From assembly GCA_025175895.1 (NCBI GenBank), contig CM046005.1, positions 54,728,325 through 54,792,324 on the forward strand: a stretch of 64,000 bases of DNA, read 5' to 3'. Below are positions 23,713 through 34,296 of the stretch, one piece after another; the first letter of the stretch is position 1; each line of letters begins with the position of its first letter. This stretch comes from Wurfbainia villosa. Its lineage: Eukaryota > Streptophyta > Magnoliopsida > Zingiberales > Zingiberaceae. Under the pieces are notes generated by a model, which saw only the letters and a program-made list of their open reading frames with translations, made no database searches and was not told where the DNA came from. The position numbers and the translations under genes are program-made.

Positions 23713-25076
23713 ATGGCCCATCTCGAAGGGTTTAGCATCACCTACCCCGCTTTACAACGGTAATGACTTTCCTTATTGGAAGGGTCGGATGGAATGCTTT
23801 CTTAAAACCCAAATCGAGATGTGGATCGTAATCCAAACCGGTTTCACACTTCCTAATGAAGATGGTGAATCTTTGGGTTACGATCAATGGTCAAATTCCA
23901 TGAAAAAACAAGTAGAAGCCGATGCCAAGGCAACTCAAATCTTGCAATGTGGGTTGTCCAAGGAAGAGCTCAACCGCGCCCCTTCATTAGTGCAAAGGAC
24001 TTATGGACCAAGCTAGTGGAACTACACGAAGGCACCGACGACACGAAGGTATGTAAAAGAGATTTACTTTTAAATAAATTGTATAACTTGAAAATGCAGG
24101 AAAACGAGACCGCAACTCAACTACATGCTCGTATCCAAGACATCGTCAACCAACTCCATGCCATCTGACAAAAGGTCGAGAATCGCGACCTTATCAGGTA
24201 TTCTCTTAACTCGTTTCCTAGGACCACCTTGTGGGCATCCATGGTCGATGCCTACAAGGTCTCCAAGGACCTTTCTAAAATTAGGTTAGACGAATTGTTT
24301 TCGGAACTTGAATTACATGAGCAAACTAACGTGGTCCAGGCCGAGAAGAGTATTGCGTTAGTTGCAGGTTCCAAGAAGAAGAAGCCCCCAAGCAAGCCAC
24401 CCCCGGAGGAAGAAGACGATATCCAAGCTCTAATGGCCAAGCCGACCGAGCACGACTCCGAAACCGAAGAAGAGTCCGAGTCCGAATCCGATGATGAGCT
24501 TCCATTCAAGACAAGCCACGGATCCGTATCCGGTTCAAAAGAATCATTAAGGGTAAGTCGGTCGTTACTTAATACTTTGTATGGTGCAATTAAATTTTTA
24601 AATAAGAAACTAGCTAAGTCCGAGTCCAAGGTCGAGACTTAATTGAGGAGGTTAACCTCCTCAAACATGAGGTCTCCCTAACCTCTTCGACTACTCGTAT
24701 TCAAGAGGAGGACTCAACTCAAGTTGAAAAGCTTGAAGTTGAGAACTCGCTTTGAAAACACAAGTCAAGACCTTAGGAACACGTTGGAAAGGTTCACTTT
24801 GGGATCCAAGGGACTTGACCTCTTACTTGGATCACAAAGGGCCGTGTACAACAAGGCCGGACTCGGGTTTAACTCAAATACAACCAATAAGTCATATATG
24901 TCTATAGTAAACTAACATAAGAAAAATGTCCAAGCATGGGTCCCTAAGACCACTTTGATTTCAACTTTAGGATCTAACATGTATTGGGTTCCCAAGGACC
25001 AAATTCACTATGTGAATAGACCCACTCGATTCAATGGTCCAGGGGAGCCAATACAAAATGTATTTTTGTTAAGTCT
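23713..25076 (+). pseudogene. SirE gag remnant, several frameshifts
   Basis: The ATG at 23713 (MAHLEGFS) matches the SirD start. The frame shifts within about 40 nt, then near 23980 and 24645, and a TGA falls at about 24167. Recognisable pieces are YWKGRMECFLKTQIEMW, the segment around LWTKLVELHEGTD, an acidic region, and the C-terminal WVPKDQIHYV (about 24990-25020). The zinc knuckle segment is missing: the protein jumps from the PPPEEEDD acidic run to MAKPTEHDSE, so a few hundred bases were deleted relative to SirD. Confidence 0.85.
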
Positions 25077-25510
25077 TAGAAATTGCATGCTTAGTTTTTC
25101 CTTTATTTTTAGAATGGTTAGATAGGACTCATAACCAACTAAAATCCTACGAAAAGATTGAGCCTCGGGGAGCCTCTTTTCAAAAATAACTAGTTAGACC
25201 AAGACGTAGTCTCAAGTAAGTCGAGTTATCAATTTCTTGAAATTAGCTTTGTCTAAGGAAGTGGTCGTTGTTCCGATCAAAGAAGGCCTCCTCGCCACGA
25301 CACGAAGCTAATCTCTTGAAAAGATTACTTGATGAGCTTAGACTAAATCCGAATCTAACCTAATGTTGGTTAATTTAAATTCATTAAAATTAATCAAGTA
25401 AAATTGAAAGTCATCTCACAGTAACACATAGGAATAACATGTTTTGATCATGTAGATATTGGTGAGATGATTTAGGTTTAAAACTTACAAACAACCCTTT
25501 AGTAATTCCA
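25077..25510 (+). other. SirE gag-pol spacer remnant
   Basis: It is homologous to the SirD and SirC spacers, including CTTTGTCTAAGGAAGTGG near 25245, but indels close the small frame found there. The protease start is absent: the sequence jumps at about 25520 to the integrase-reverse transcriptase linker. Confidence 0.7.
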
Positions 25511-26600
25511 TTGATCCTACACATAAGAGACGAAGAAACCATTAATATAGTTTTCGACGAAGGACACGAACCCGATCAATCCTTAACAAAACCAACTAGC
25601 AAATCAACTTATAGCGAACCCGACTCTGATCTTGAACTTGAATCTCGTCCTAACCCAAGTCATCCTATCGACCAAGTGATAGATGACTCTAACCCAAGTC
25701 AAACTAGAACTCACCCAAGTCATCCTATCGACCAAGTGATAGATGACCCTAACCCGAGTCACACTAAGACTCAAACAAATCATCCTATCAATCAAGTTAT
25801 AGGTGATCCAAATTTAGGGTTGAACTAGAGCTTCATATCGAAACTTAGTCAAATCTAGATTAATTTCCAAAATCAGACCCAAAACTATTGAACAAGCACT
25901 TCTTGATCCCATTGGATTATTGCTATGCAGAAGAGCTAGCTCAATTCACTAGAAATGAAGTCAGGAATTAGTACCACCACCTAAAGAAAAATCAATTATT
26001 GGAACAAGGTGGGTATTTGAAATAAACTTGATGATAAAGGTGAAGTAGTTAGAAATAAAGCTAGGTTAGTCGCAAAGGGTTTAGTCAAGTCGAAGGTTTA
26101 GATTACGATGAGACCTCGCCCGTAGCGACTAGAGTCCATCCGAATGTTGTTAGCATATCTTTGCACATCGAGGTTTTAAATTGTTTCAAATGGATGTCAA
26201 GTCAGCATTTTTGAATGGATACATTAAGGAAGAAGTTTCGTCAGTCAACCTCCGGATTGAAAATCTAGATAAACTGACCATGTCCTTAGACTTAAGAAAG
26301 CCCTATATGGACTCAAACAAGCCCCAAGAGCTTGATGCGAAGGCTTTCGATCTATCTTAAGTCAAAGGATTCAACCAAGGTTTAGTCGACCCAACCTTAT
26401 TCGTTAAAACCGTAGGAAAAGAAATCTTTATAGCCCAAATCTATGTAGATGATATAATTTTTGGAACTACCAACTCGATCACCTAAGCGAATTCATCTCA
26501 CTTATGGAAAGTGAATTTGAAATGAATTTAGTGGGAGAGTTAAGTTTCTTCTTAGGTTTACAAATTAAACAAACTAAAGATGAACATATTTTCAAGCTTA
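25511..26600 (+). pseudogene. SirE linker and reverse transcriptase remnant, indel-riddled
   Basis: It opens with the linker VFDEGHEPDQS and three HPIDQ-type repeats (to 25828), then breaks. Reverse transcriptase motifs appear in shifting frames: FQMDVKSAFLNGY near 26180, the KALYGLKQAPRA segment near 26300, YVDD at 26442-26453, and FFLGLQIKQTKD near 26550. The domain ends there and is fused to 3' non-coding DNA. Many single-base to 4-base losses relative to SirD occur between 25830 and 26500. Confidence 0.82.
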
Positions 26601-27261
26601 TTATTATTTAAAAAAAAAAAAATATATTTATATTGGGAACTTGCTTGGACTTACAAACCCTAAAATATATTTACAAACTTTTTGAGTTAAGGCAAAAGGG
26701 GGAGAAAGTCACAAAAGTAAGGAAGAAAGTAAACAAAATTATTACCTTTTATATTAAGTAATTCCGTTTACTTAAGCAACTATTAAGGGGGAGTAAAAAT
26801 TATTTTTCAAGAACTCACCTTCGGTCAAGGGGGAGGTTACCTCAAAGGGGAGAACTTGAAACAATAATATTTCTCATTCATACTTAATCATTATGCTAGC
26901 TCATTCATATTTAATCTTTATGCTAGCTCATTCATATTTAATCTTTATGCTAGCTCATTCATGCTTAATCATTATGCTAGCTCATTCATATTTAATCTTT
27001 ATGCTAGCTCATTCATGCTTAATCATTATGCTAGCTCATTCATATTTAATCATTATGCTAGCTCATTCATATTTAATCTTTATGCTAGCTCATTCATATT
27101 TAATCTTTATGCTAGCTCATTCATGCTTAATCATTATGCTAGCTCATTCATATTTAATCTTTATGCTAGCTCATTCATGCTTAATCATTATGCTAGCTTC
27201 TTTGTTATGCTTAATTTTTCCTTAACTTTTGTGTCGGTTTGCCATGAATCAAAGGGGAGAT
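26601..27261 (+). other. SirE 3' non-coding region with polypurine motifs
   Basis: It contains GGGGGAG-type tracts near 26698, 26788, 26828 and 26846. The final tract at 27251-27261 (AAAGGGGAGAT) primes plus-strand synthesis next to the 3' LTR. The 27-bp minisatellite lies inside it. Confidence 0.8.
26873..27196 (+). repeat. 27-bp minisatellite, 12 copies
   Basis: Twelve contiguous 27-bp units fill exactly 324 bp. The consensus is CTCATTCATATTTAATC followed by TTTATGCTAG, with ATA/ATG and CTT/CAT variants alternating between units. Because 27 is a multiple of three, at least two frames stay open with a 9-residue period (MLAHSYLIF and related). There is no sign that these are proteins. SirD lacks the array. 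Confidence 0.95.
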
Positions 27262-28617
27262 TGTTGGTGCGTGGGCACCAAAGTCGAACCGTATTTTGAT
27301 TATGGCAAAAGGCTCAATAGTTAAGGGTATATTTGTTATCTTACGAGCTCAATTAAGTGTGCGAAATGCTAAAGTTGAGCGGAAGGTCTGCGACACCCGG
27401 TGGGAACCGAGGTGGTCGCAACGCCAGAGGACTTGAGGAAGCCGAGGTACTCGGGTGAAGACCGGAAGCGAGGCTACAAGGTAAGCTCGTGTGAAAGCGA
27501 AGCAAGGTCGTTAAGCGTAGATCCAATACCTCCAATGGAAGGTCTAGGTCGAGATCGGATGGTTAGAACCATCGTACTTTATATTTTAAGCTAACTTGTA
27601 TGCGGTCAAAACCCTTTGACTACATAACTGCTAGTCAAGTTCCACCTCGAGAAGAGCTCGAATTTCAAGGGGTGAATTTGGACTTGACTCGTGTTTTGGT
27701 ACAAAGGGTGATGTGGCATCAAGGTGGACATCCAAACCATCACCAAGCTTCCTTGTGGTGGACGCCCAAAATAAGGTGAGTTGGCACAAGATGGTTGGCT
27801 CCCATGATGTGGCACAAGTTGAATGGCTCCAACAAGTTGGCGCCCAAGGAGGTTGGAGGTGGCACAAGGTGGTTGGATGAAACACCTCATCCTTGAGTTG
27901 GCGCACAAGAAGGTTGGAGGTGGCACAAGGTGGTTGGATGAAACACCTCATCCTCAAGTTGGCGCCCAAGGAGGTTGGAGGTGGCACAAGGTGGTTGGAT
28001 GAAACACCTCATCCTTGAGTTGGCGCACAAGAAGGTTGGAGGTGGCACAAGGTGGTTGGATGAAACACCTCATCCTTGAGTTGGGATAAGAACCTCACCT
28101 TGGACACTACCTATGTCTAAATTCATAGATCAATATCCATAAATAGACATGTTCACTCCAAGCAAAAACAAGAAATCAAGAGCTCTCAACACGCCGTCGT
28201 AACGCCGCTACTACTACTCACATTTGCTACGACGAAGTGCCGCCGACAACGAAAGCTACATCTTCTACTTATAAGAGTTGTCGGTATATTTATTTAAGTT
28301 CTACTTCTTTAAATTGTCTTTGTGCTTTAATCGTAACAAGGAAAGGGGGAGTGTCCCTTTGCCTTGATTTCTTTTTGTAATCGTTGCTCCTACCTCCAAC
28401 GAGGAGGAGTGGTTTTAGTGAATTGCCCTCCGTACGTGATCAAGGATCACTAGGGCCGTGGATTAGCAATCGAAAGATTGTGAACCACGTAAAAATATCT
28501 TGTCTACTTTATATTTCCGCTGTGCATTCTCTACTTGCTTTTTACTTATTGCAAAAGTTTTTAACGACACCGTATCGCTATTCACCCCCCCCCTCTAGCG
28601 ACACTTTCGATCCAACA
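27262..28617 (+). repeat. SirE 3' LTR
   Basis: This 1356-bp LTR pairs with 21967-23339. Its first 400 bp lack many single bases present in the 5' LTR, while the rest is nearly identical. It ends CGATCCAACA against the duplicated GATAC. Confidence 0.93.
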
Positions 28618-28622
28618 GATAC

Positions 28623-29207
28623 TAGTCTGATCCAGGAATGGATCATTGGGTGGCTGTTAAGACGATCCTTAAGTACTTAAGAAGAACTAAGGATGTGTTC
28701 CTAATATATGGAGAAGGGGACATGGTGATACGCGGGTATACGAATGCCAGCTTCCAGACAGACAAGGATGATTCTAGGTCTCAGTCTGGATACGTGTTCA
28801 CCTTGAATGGGGGCGCAATGAGTTGGAAAAGTTCCAAACAAGACACTGTAGCGGATTCTACCACTGAGGCAGAATACATTGCAGCTTCAGAAGCAACAAA
28901 GGAAGCGGTTTGGATCAAGAAGTTCGTTTATGAACTTGGTGTAATTCCGGCCATTGTTGAAGCAATATCGGTCTACTGCGACAACAATGGAGCAATTGCA
29001 CAGGCGAAAGAGCCAAGGTCTCATCAACGATCCAAACATGTGCTTCGCCGTTATCATCTTATCAGAGAGATCATCAGTAGGAACGAAATACAAATCGAGA
29101 AAATTCCCACTGAAAGAAACTTAGTGGATCCTTTGACTAAAGCATTACCTCAAAGTAAGTTTGAGGGTCATGTTAGTGCTTATGGTATTGGATACCGTAG
29201 CGATTGA
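28623..29207 (+). pseudogene. CopB RNase H domain (continuation after SirE)
   Basis: Joined to 21966, the frame reads SRY, a TAG, then SDPGMDHW and the RNase H fold: GYTNASFQTDKDDS, TEAEYIAASEA, IxVYCDNNGA and the tail PLTKALPQSKFEGH, ending with TGA at 29205-29207. The first catalytic Asp, usually in GYTDADF, is Asn here. The enzyme would degrade the RNA strand of the RNA-DNA hybrid. Confidence 0.9.
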
Positions 29208-29215
29208 CATTAGGC

Positions 29216-29227
29216 CAAGTGGGAGTC
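29216..29227 (+). other. CopB polypurine tract
   Basis: The purine-rich AAGTGGGAGTC lies immediately before the 3' LTR start TGTTAG. CopF has the similar AAGTGGGAGAT. Confidence 0.8.
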
Positions 29228-31446
29228 TGTTAGTAATATATGAGAGATGTCCTAAGGCAATCGCCTTATGTATGAACCATTTATATGATAAATGAAGATT
29301 CACTATTTGAGTATACATGTTTCATGTATTTGATTGGATCTTAAACTCATTTACTGAATGTCCACGATACGATTCACAACATGAGAGAATTTGTGATTGG
29401 ATCACAACTAGTGAGTATCTCTGCATGTGTAATTGTGATGTATCGGAATTATCCCTAGTCGATGAGTTGATGGATTTGGACACCATCAATTCTGTCGAGA
29501 CTAGCACGAGGTATACTCCTTGGTGTATCCAAGCAGCTGATTCTCACTGGCTGGAGACATTGTGTTGTCCGAAGTTAATCGTGGATGCTAGTTATGGTAA
29601 CTAGTTCATTGGAGTGACCAGCCGTAAGACTTCATATGGTTCTCTGCATATATAGATATGTCAATGAAGTTCTTACTGTAGCTTAAGTGCGATGTTCCTT
29701 TGACTTGCGATATTCAAGTCATCTTGATCATGGAGACTTATGCTTTGACATCTTAAGCAAACATCTCTAAGGAGATGTGGACCCGGGATGATTGGGTATA
29801 AGTCGAAGTGATCGAAGGTGTTTGAATAGCCTATAAAGGATTCACCACTCCTTGCAAGGAGATGTATACCCATGGCCTCTCGTCGGATTGTTACTAAAGT
29901 CTTTGGCCAAAGCATTACATGTTTAGAGTAAGGTACTCTTCGATACATGTGCAGTAACTAGAATCCGTAGGACAAGGAAATGATACTTGGGCTAGGTGTG
30001 ACGTAGTCAGCCTAGTGGGGACTGACACTATAGACCATGTCCTGAACCAAGTGGGTATAAGATGAGTGAAGGGAATGGGGCACGATTCATTCGAGCTGCT
30101 GAAGGGTTTCAGAAATAGTTCTGGATCAACCGTTGATCTTTTTGGTTAATTGGGGATCATGATGTACTACTAGGTGCCACTCATGATCGTTCTATAATTA
30201 ATGGTTAATTATAGACGACCAACATAAACCGAGAACCTATTTGGTCACACGCACAACGAGCGTAATCCAAAGGATTTAAAATGAGCTGGAGAATGGGATT
30301 CTCAGACCGAGAGAAACTAGGTTTGGTTGGACCAAACAAGAAGCGAGCATGAAATTGTTTCAGTCGCAATGGAAGTGTGGATGTGCCGTGTCTTATGAAG
30401 ACATAATGGATGAACCAAAATAGTTTGGTTCTAATCCAATGGAGGAAAATAAACCAAAGGGTTTGGTTTATTTTAAACGAATGAACCAAAAGTTGGTTCG
30501 GTTCGTTTTAACTTAAAATAAGCCATCATGGTTTGGTTTCTTTTAACTTATATTAATGGAGCGGGTTAACGGGCCTCATGGTTATAATCCATTAACCATT
30601 AAGAGAATTAGTTCTCTATAAAAGAGGGCTTAAGGGATTGTTAAGCCCTAATCCAAAACCCTAGCCCTAAGTTGCCGCCCACCTCCTTCCTTGGAGATTC
30701 TCGGTGCCAACCTCCATTACTGCCCAGCTCCTTGTGCCGCTGTCCAACTTGTTGCCGGCGTCCAAGCTTCAGCCGGTGATCCTCCGGCGACCCTCCGGTG
30801 ATCTTCCTAGGCTTCGGCGATAAGGTGAGCACTTGGCTTCCCTTGCTTGGCCGGCGCCTTCTCCTCCACCAAAGCTGTCCAGTTTTCTGGACAGCTTGTT
30901 TTCCTCTCGTCGGAGCGTCGTTTGGATGACGGTTAGAGCTCCGACAGTGCCTAACTTACCGGGGATTCGATCTCCGGTAATCCTCTGAGGTGGAGGACGA
31001 AGGATTCATCAAACGGTTGACGAATACCTCTCTGGAGAGGCGAGTTTTGAGGACTCGTCTTTGGATCCGAATTTGGATTCGGATCGTGATCATCTCTCGA
31101 TCACGTCGTCTTCAACATGAGTCTAGTAACCCGTACGAAGATGAATCTCGTGGCTTAGCGAAGTCATCCTAAGGATACTCGGCATGAATACAGATAGAGA
31201 CGATTCTAGCGAGGATCGTTCCGGTTGATGCCGTTCCCGCTACACGTGATACGAAAGGTATACGTAGTTAAATTTCCTTTATTGCAAAATTTAAATTTAC
31301 AGTTATGTCTACACATGTTGTACTATGCATGGGTGTGTTGTGTGTGTTGTAATAAATATAGATTTATTATTTTTATTTCTTCCGCTGTGCACATGTTTAC
31401 GAAACATGTACGAACACATACTCGCCGCTGTGCCGGAAACCCAACA
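29228..31446 (+). repeat. CopB 3' LTR, uninterrupted reference copy
   Basis: This 2219-bp LTR is complete. It begins TGTTAGTAATAT, ends CCCAACA and abuts the duplicated AGATA. It is the reference for the split 5' LTR and for CopA. A TATA motif lies at 30617-30623. Confidence 0.94.
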
Positions 31447-31451
31447 AGATA

Positions 31452-32236
31452 TCCCATGGATGGTCTAGGTCGAGATCGGACGGTCGACGACCGTTGAAAT
31501 TATGTTTTTGTTAAGCTAACTTGTGATTTCAGCAAGCATCAGTCGACTACCCACAAGAGACACTCGACTTCCTGAAATCAATCGACTGCTGAGTGTTGCG
31601 ACTCAACTGGCGCTGCCATTAGTTGACTGATGGTCAAGGATCAGCTTCGAGGAGTCAAGCCTTATCACCTCATTCCAAGGAGCTTTGTGCCTATTTGTGA
31701 TCGGTTAAAGACTCATTCGATGAGGGGCTCAAAAGCTATAAAAGGAGGGCTTCTCTAAGGGTTTTTCTTCAATTCAAAAAGCCTCAAAGTGCTTCCGATA
31801 CGCTACGACTCTTCGACATCCCTACGACGAAGCGCTGCCGAGACGACGACTAGAGCTTCAACCTCCAACCTTTGAAGTCGTCGTTAACAAAAGTCTTAAT
31901 TGTATTTTATTTTGCTTATTTTGTAAAGCTTTCATTATAGCGAGGAGAGGGGGAGTGTCCCTCTACCTCAAGCTTTTGTGATTTCGTGTATCCGTTTAAC
32001 TCCTACCTCCAACGAGGAGGAGTTCTTTAGTATTCTTCCCTTCGTGCATGGTCAAGGACCACTAGGGTCTTGGAGTAGTAGCCTTCGGCTACGAACCAAG
32101 TAAAAACCCTTGTGTCTATTGTCTCTTTTGTTTTGAATTTATCTTCCACTGTGTCTACTCGTGTTTTAACGAACGAAGTCGAATGAAAGATTTTATCGCT
32201 ATTCACCCCCCCTCTAGCGATCCGCTCGATCCATCA
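31452..32236 (+). repeat. SirC 5' LTR, second piece
   Basis: It resumes the SirC LTR after CopB and ends CGATCCATCA. It holds GTCGAC-type palindromes (31540-31640), a TATA box (31737), a long hairpin at 31998-32024, two more hairpins at 32049-32061 and 32078-32092, and the CGCTA-C-run-TAGCG element near 32195-32222. Confidence 0.92.
31737..31745 (+). promoter_or_regulatory. SirC LTR TATA box (TATAAAAGG)
   Basis: A canonical TATA motif, conserved in the 3' LTR at 47664-47672, lies about 500 bp before the LTR end. Confidence 0.65.
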
Positions 32237-32238
32237 AT

Positions 32239-32250
32239 TGGTATCAAAGC
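32239..32250 (+). other. SirC primer-binding site (one mismatch)
   Basis: TGGTATCAAAGC differs from the consensus TGGTATCAGAGC by one G-to-A change. Confidence 0.9.
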
Positions 32251-32451
32251 CAGGGGTGCTAAGATTTGGTGAAATCACCAATATAACTTTTCTACAGATT
32301 TTTTATTTCTGTTTATTTTGATTTTTTTTTCTCTTTCATTCGTTTAGTTTTTCTCCCGCACTACTAATCCAAGACGCGAGTCTTGGTACATTTCGGTCGT
32401 TTGTGTCATTGCTAGGTTTTTCTTATTCATTCTCTTGTTTTTTTTGTATCA

Positions 32452-34092
32452 ATGTCCCATCTCAAGGGTTTTAGCACCGTCTGACCTCCGTTTTACAATG
32501 GAGATGACTTTCGTTATTGGAAGGGTCGGATGGAGTGCTTCCTTAAGACCCAAATCGAGATGTGGATCATAATCCAAACAGGATTCACACTTCCGACTAA
32601 CGAAGTGGATGAATCTTTAGATTATGACCAATGGACTAATGCTACAAAAAGACAAGTTGAAGCCCACGCCAAGGTGACTCAAATCCTTCAATGCGGCTTG
32701 TCCAAGGAGGAGCTTAATCATGTCGACCCATTCATCAGTGCCAAAGACTTATGGACAAAGTTGGTCGAACTACACGAAGGGACCGATGAACCCAAGGTAT
32801 GTAAGCGTGATCTCCTTTTCAATAGGTTGTATAATCTAAAAATGCAAGAACATGAGACGACGACACAATTGCATGCTTGGGTTCAAGATATCGTCAATAA
32901 CCTGCACGTAATCGAACAAAAGGTCAAAAACCATGACCTTATCAAGTACGTACTAAACTCATTTCCTAGGACCACCTTGTGGGCATCCATGGTCGATGCC
33001 TACAAGGTTTCTAAGGATCTTTCTAAACTTAGATTAGATGAATTGTTTTCGGATTTCGAACTCCATGAACAGTCTAACTCAGAACCCGAGAAGGGTATAG
33101 CACTTTTTGCAGGTTCGAAGAAGAAAACCACGAGCAAGCTACCCCTGAAGGAGGAAGAAGAAGATGAGTTTGATTCGGAGGTCGACCCGGAAATGGAGGC
33201 CAAACTAGTCAACCTAGTTCGGAGGATGGTCAAGGGCCGAAAGTGAACCGTCACTTGACCCAATGAAGGTAAGCCTAAAAGTTCTAATGTTAGGTGTTAT
33301 GAATGCAACAGGTTTGGACATATCAAGTCTGAATGTTCAAAGCTCAAGAGCAAATCACCGAAACTTAAAAAGGCACTCAATGCTACGTGGGAAGAAGCGT
33401 CAGAGGAAGAAGATGATGATCATAGTCTTCATGGCTAAATCAGATGAATCAGAGATGGAGTCGGAACCGGAGCATGAGTTTGAACCCGAAGACGAATCGG
33501 ACTATGAAGCTCTATTCAAGACAAGCCACGGATCCACATCCGTGCAAGAGATACACTTAAGGTAAGTCGATCCCTTATTAGTACTCTTTACAGTGCGATT
33601 AAATTCTTAACTAGGAAATTAGCTAAGTCTGAGTCCAAGGTTGAGACCCTGGTTGAGGAGGTTAAACTCCTCAAACACGAGGTCTCCCAAACCTCTTCGA
33701 CTAGTCGAGTTCGAGAGAAGGACTCAACTCGGGTTGAAAAGCTCGAAGTTGAGAACTCACTCTTTAAAATTCAAGTCGAAGATCTTAGGAACACGTTGGA
33801 AAGGTTTACTTCGGGATCCAAGGGACTTGACCTCCTACTTGGATCGCAAAGGGGCGTGTACAACAAGGCCGGACTAGGGTTTAGCTCAAATACGACCAAT
33901 AAGTCGTATATGTCGATTGTAAGTCGACATAAAAAATGTGTCCAAGCATGGGTCCCTAAGACCGCTTTAATTTCAAACTTAGGATCCAACCAGTACTGGG
34001 TTCCCAAGGACCAAATCCACTATGTGGAGAGAGCGAACCGATTCAACGGTCCAGGGAGAGCTAGTACAAAACTTGTTTGTGCTTTAACTTAG
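32452..34092 (+). pseudogene. SirC gag, several nonsense codons
   Basis: The ATG at 32452 (MSHLKGFS) matches SirD, and the total span of 1641 nt is the same as SirD gag. TGA replaces CGA-type Arg codons at 32482-32484, 33244-33246 and 33256-33258. The body has YWKGRMECFLKTQIEMW and LWTKLVELHEGTDEP, then a CCHC knuckle CYECNRFGHIKSEC around 33298-33339. A frameshift near 33430 precedes the acidic region. The C-terminus (33796-34092) carries YWVPKDQIHYVE. Leader 32251-32451 holds no other frame. Confidence 0.9.
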
Positions 34093-34296
34093 AAATTGCA
34101 TGCTTAGATCCTTTATTTATTTTAATTTTTATTTTTAGAATAGTTAGATAGGACTATAACTTGTCAATACTTGGTAACATAGTACCAGGACACACCGAGA
34201 TGATAGTACGTTAGGAAAGCAGAGTCTCGTGTTTTCGGGCTAGATAAGGCGTATCTATTTTGGTGCACTTGACCGAGTGGAACTAGCTAAAGCTAC
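34093..34296 (+). other. SirC gag-pol spacer, first piece
   Basis: Non-coding sequence after the gag stop, interrupted by CopF. The last five bases, GCTAC (34292-34296), are duplicated at 42883-42887. Confidence 0.8.

Larger units (their letters stand above)
21967..28617 (+). mobile_element. SirE: Sirevirus-like element, large internal deletions
   Basis: It is flanked by the perfect duplication GATAC (21962-21966 and 28618-28622) inside CopB pol. LTRs are 21967-23339 and 27262-28617. The internal region is only 3.9 kb: a broken gag, a fragment of the integrase-reverse transcriptase linker and reverse transcriptase, and a 3' region with a 27-bp minisatellite. Protease, most of integrase and RNase H are missing. 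It therefore needed another element's enzymes unless the deletions came after insertion. Confidence 0.93.
6224..31446 (+). mobile_element. CopB: full-length Ty1/copia retrotransposon (Angela/Tork-like) with nested SirD and SirE
   Basis: Perfect target-site duplication AGATA flanks it at 6219-6223 and 31447-31451, inside the SirC 5' LTR. Its own sequence is 6224-7167, 16063-21966 and 28623-31446. Both LTRs are about 2.2 kb and nearly equal in length once SirD is removed (2218 and 2219). It has leader, gag, protease, integrase, reverse transcriptase and RNase H in copia order, with several stops and a frameshift. SirD sits in its 5' LTR and SirE in its reverse transcriptase region. Confidence 0.93.

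Noticed and set aside
26873..27196. CRISPR-like repeat array
   Set aside because: The units are contiguous 27-bp tandem copies with no unique spacers, in a plant retrotransposon. This is a minisatellite.
26893..27299. Repeat proteins encoded by the minisatellite frames
   Set aside because: Two overlapping frames are open only because the unit length is a multiple of three. There is no domain and no start context.
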